Of a stretch of DNA of 6,370 nucleotides, positions 4,798-6,370 are shown piece after piece. Where the stretch lies: the NCBI GenBank assembly GCA_009697495.1, contig SHUN01000178.1, positions 1 through 6,370 on the forward strand. The letters are read 5' to 3'. Position 1 is the stretch's first letter. Each line of letters begins with the position of its first letter. This stretch comes from Bryobacterales bacterium (GTDB lineage Bacteria; Acidobacteriota; Terriglobia; Bryobacterales; Bryobacteraceae). The position numbers were made by a program, and so were the translations under genes. The notes below the pieces were generated by a model. It made no database searches, was not told the DNA's origin, and worked only from the letters and a program-made list of their open reading frames with translations.

Positions 4798-5738
4798 GCT
4801 ATGGCACCTGTATGAATAGACTCGAAATAGGCGATCGTGGGTTTCAACCCTTCTTCCAGCGGAACCACGGGCTCCCAACCCAACACCCGCTTCGCCTTGG
4901 AAATATCCGGCCGCCGGCGCTTCGGATCATCCTCCGGCAATGGCTCAAACACAATCCTCGATGACGATCCTGTCAGCTTCAGAATCACCTCAGCGAATTC
5001 TAACATCGTTCGTTCAATCGGGTTCCCTACGTTCACCGGCATTGGCTCGTCCGATTGCGATAACAACAGTAAGCCCCGCGCCAAATCGCTGACGTAACAA
5101 AAACTCCGCGTCTGCGTCCCGTCCCCGTAAACCGTGATCGGCTTCCCCTGCAAGGCCTGATCCAGAAACTGCGGCACCACGCGCCCATCGTCCAGCTTCA
5201 TGCGCGGCCCATAGGTGTTAAAGATCCGCGCGATATTCGTCCGCAGTCCATACTTGCGGTGATATGCCATGGTAATCGCTTCAGCAAATCGCTTGCTCTC
5301 GTCGTAACAGGATCGCGGCCCCACAGGGTTCACGTTGCCCCAATACGTCTCCACTTGCGGATGTTCCAACGGATCGCCATAACATTCCGATGTCGACGTC
5401 ACCAGATACCGTGCGTCATTCGCCCGAGCCAATTCCAATAAATTCCGGCTCCCAATCGACCCCACGTCGAGCGTCTCAATCGGATATTCCAAATAATCCT
5501 TCGGGCTCGCCGGCGACGCCGCGTGGATCACACAGTCCACCGTCCCTAAATCCGGTAACGGCTGGCAAACATCCGCCTCCAGGAACTCAAAGTTCGCATT
5601 CCCTGCTAAATGGGCAATGTTTCGAGCATTGCCCGTCAGAAAATTATCCAGCCCAACCACCTGATGTCCCTGACTGAGTATCAGGTCACATAAATGCGAC
5701 GGCACGAAGCCCGCCGCTCCCGAAACGAGAAAGCGCAA
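4794..5738 (-). CDS. UDP-glucuronate decarboxylase-type NAD-dependent epimerase (UXS-like)
   Basis: 314 residues, extended SDR fold. The signature [15 protein letters not shown] (114-128), then [20 protein letters not shown] (130-149) and, near the end, [13 protein letters not shown] (286-298) are hallmarks of UDP-xylose synthase, which converts UDP-glucuronate to UDP-xylose and CO2 with bound NAD. Catalytic candidates are T116, E118, Y145 and K149, with R276 in RRRPDIS matching the substrate-contacting Arg region. UDP-xylose would feed surface polysaccharide. The nucleotide-binding motif reads G7-A-A-G10-F-V-P13, so the third Gly is Pro. The start is TTG at 5738: it has GGAGGA six bases upstream and opens [11 protein letters not shown], the usual beginning. 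The open frame continues upstream to 6095, but that stretch is the antisense of the next gene. The stop overlaps the thioredoxin-like start. Confidence 0.93.
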   Translation of the reverse strand: MRFLVSGAAGFVPSHLCDLILSQGHQVVGLDNFLTGNARNIAHLAGNANFEFLEADVCQPLPDLGTVDCVIHAASPASPKDYLEYPIETLDVGSIGSRNLLELARANDARYLVTSTSECYGDPLEHPQVETYWGNVNPVGPRSCYDESKRFAEAITMAYHRKYGLRTNIARIFNTYGPRMKLDDGRVVPQFLDQALQGKPITVYGDGTQTRSFCYVSDLARGLLLLSQSDEPMPVNVGNPIERTMLEFAEVILKLTGSSSRIVFEPLPEDDPKRRRPDISKAKRVLGWEPVVPLEEGLKPTIAYFESIHTGAIA

Positions 5739-5744
5739 AAACGA

Positions 5745-5750
5745 TCCTCC
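5745..5750 (-). promoter_or_regulatory. Shine-Dalgarno sequence selecting the TTG start of the epimerase
   Basis: GGAGGA on the minus strand with a 6-base spacer to TTG at 5738. It is the strongest ribosome binding site in the window and justifies the non-ATG start. Confidence 0.8.
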
Positions 5751-5757
5751 AATTCCA

Positions 5758-5764
5758 TAGTGTA
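5758..5764. promoter_or_regulatory. Overlapping face-to-face -10-like boxes in a 37-bp divergent gap
   Basis: The plus strand reads TAGTGT at 5758-5763 and the minus strand TACACT at 5764-5759, almost the same bases. Each is of TANNNT form and correctly placed for its gene: the minus box leaves a leader of about 14 bases containing GGAGGA, the plus box about 6 bases before ATG 5776. If both are real, RNA polymerase could not use them at the same time. No -35 boxes are clear. Confidence 0.3.
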
Positions 5765-5775
5765 GCGTGGTAGGG

Positions 5776-6370
5776 ATGGAACGTCTGCATTCTCTGGAAT
5801 CCCTGGTCTTTCTTGCTCTGTTTACGGGGGCGCTCGTTGTCTTTTCAAAACGCGTCAGCCGCGTCGCGACGCTCATTCGGGCCGCTCGTAAAGATCCCGG
5901 CTTTTCCCTCGCCCCGCTGGCGCCGCGCATCAAAGAATTCGTCTGGGAAGTGCTTTGCCAAGCGAAAGTGATTAAGGAGCGCCCTCTCGCCGGCATCGCC
6001 CACGCCTTCCTCTTCTGGGGCTTCTGCGCTTTCGGCCTGGTGTCGTTGAACCACTTCGCCATTGGCATTGGGTTCCCGCTCTTCGATTTCCACAATGTTT
6101 ACGGCCTTCTCGCAGCCGCGTTCGCTGTCGCCGTGGCTGTGTCGATCATCGGCCTCGCCATCCGCCGCCTCATCGTCCAGCCCAAATGGCTCGGCAAGGT
6201 CAGCTACGAAAGCGGCTTTATCGCGCTGCTGATACTCACGCTGATGGTCACGTACTTGTACGATTTCGTCCTGCAACCGGCCGGCCTGGCTTTTCACATA
6301 GTCTGGTGGCTTCACACCGCCGCGCTGCTCATTTTTCTACCCCTCATCCCTCACACAAAGCATCTCCATC
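5776..6370 (+). CDS. NarI/HdrE-like membrane domain of a probable Fe-S (heterodisulfide reductase-related) oxidoreductase, N-terminal part
   Basis: 198 codons open to the window edge. Predicted membrane helices lie at about 8-24, 73-92 ([16 protein letters not shown]), 106-129, 147-166 and 173-191. H76, H174, H180, H193 and H196 are placed as in NarI/HdrE-type b-haem membrane subunits, and the PHTKHLH end resembles the junction leading into the cytosolic ferredoxin-like and CCG-containing Fe-S part of GlpC/HdrD-like fusion proteins common in Acidobacteriota. The predicted role is electron transfer between the quinone pool and a cytosolic partner. The Fe-S part would lie beyond 6370 and is not seen, so a stand-alone cytochrome b subunit is the alternative. 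ATG 5776 is chosen; GTG 5767 is the only other in-frame choice after the TAG at 5758. AGGG touches the ATG and is too close to act as a ribosome binding site. Confidence 0.75.
   Translation, partial: MERLHSLESLVFLALFTGALVVFSKRVSRVATLIRAARKDPGFSLAPLAPRIKEFVWEVLCQAKVIKERPLAGIAHAFLFWGFCAFGLVSLNHFAIGIGFPLFDFHNVYGLLAAAFAVAVAVSIIGLAIRRLIVQPKWLGKVSYESGFIALLILTLMVTYLYDFVLQPAGLAFHIVWWLHTAALLIFLPLIPHTKHLH

Noticed and set aside
4798..4878. Longer N-terminus for the thioredoxin-like protein
   Set aside because: It lies inside the epimerase coding region and would bury the clear signal peptide that begins at 4797.
4794..6095. A 433-residue version of the epimerase starting at 6095
   Set aside because: The extra N-terminal part is antisense to the membrane protein gene at 5776-6370 and lacks any domain; the TTG at 5738 with GGAGGA gives the normal family start.
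5845..6315. Minus-strand open frame of 156 codons rich in Glu, Asp and Arg
   Set aside because: It is antisense to the predicted multi-helix membrane protein; hydrophobic codons read backwards give this charged composition.

Overview
The window looks like a chromosomal segment from a free-living, GC-rich Acidobacteriota member, probably of the Bryobacterales / Candidatus Solibacter type. This placement is an inference. It rests on the twin-arginine-exported Gfo/Idh/MocA oxidoreductase, the relic of an Oar-like TonB-dependent receptor, the DUF433/DUF5615 pair and the general style of the proteins; no marker gene is present. No rRNA, tRNA, CRISPR array, transposase or complete mobile element was found.

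Layout from left to right. (1) 1-679, minus strand: N-terminal part of a Gfo/Idh/MocA oxidoreductase with a short Tat-like leader, cut by the window edge. (2) 725-2550, plus strand: a zinc-dependent medium-chain polyol/alcohol dehydrogenase translationally coupled (ATGA overlap) to a classical short-chain dehydrogenase. The pair resembles the two oxidoreductases of a sugar-acid or polyol interconversion route (IdnD/IdnO-like logic); the divergent oxidoreductase may belong to the same carbohydrate theme. (3) 2551-2657: spacer with a perfect 8-bp stem-loop and a REP-like cluster of inverted repeats. (4) 2658-3230, plus strand: a DUF433 antitoxin-like gene followed by a DUF5615 PIN-like toxin gene. 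(5) 3231-3575: no intact gene. On the minus strand it holds the relic of a TonB-dependent receptor: a signal-peptide-like and carboxypeptidase-regulatory-like segment joined directly to the last 45 codons of the barrel, with the middle missing and a 13-bp tandem duplication breaking the frame. (6) 3576-4250, plus strand: a DtxR/MntR-family metalloregulator. (7) 4219-5738, minus strand: a UDP-glucuronate decarboxylase-type epimerase, coupled by ATGA to an exported thioredoxin-like (CPHC) protein whose 3' end overlaps the regulator gene by 32 bp. (8) 5776-6370, plus strand: the membrane N-terminus of a NarI/HdrE-like, probably heterodisulfide-reductase-related redox protein, cut by the window edge.

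The most unusual part is 2551-3575. Two short motifs (12 bp and 11 bp) occur in the same order on both sides of the toxin-antitoxin pair, and their right-hand copies coincide with the two ends of the receptor relic. This suggests that the cassette was inserted into, or the locus duplicated and deleted around, a dying receptor gene. Other points are an SDR with Arg in place of the catalytic Lys (YxxxR), an epimerase with Pro in place of the third nucleotide-binding Gly, a DtxR-family ligand set that matches neither classical DtxR nor MntR, and -10-like hexamers so close to start codons that leaderless transcription is plausible. I do not see a clear new multi-gene system here.
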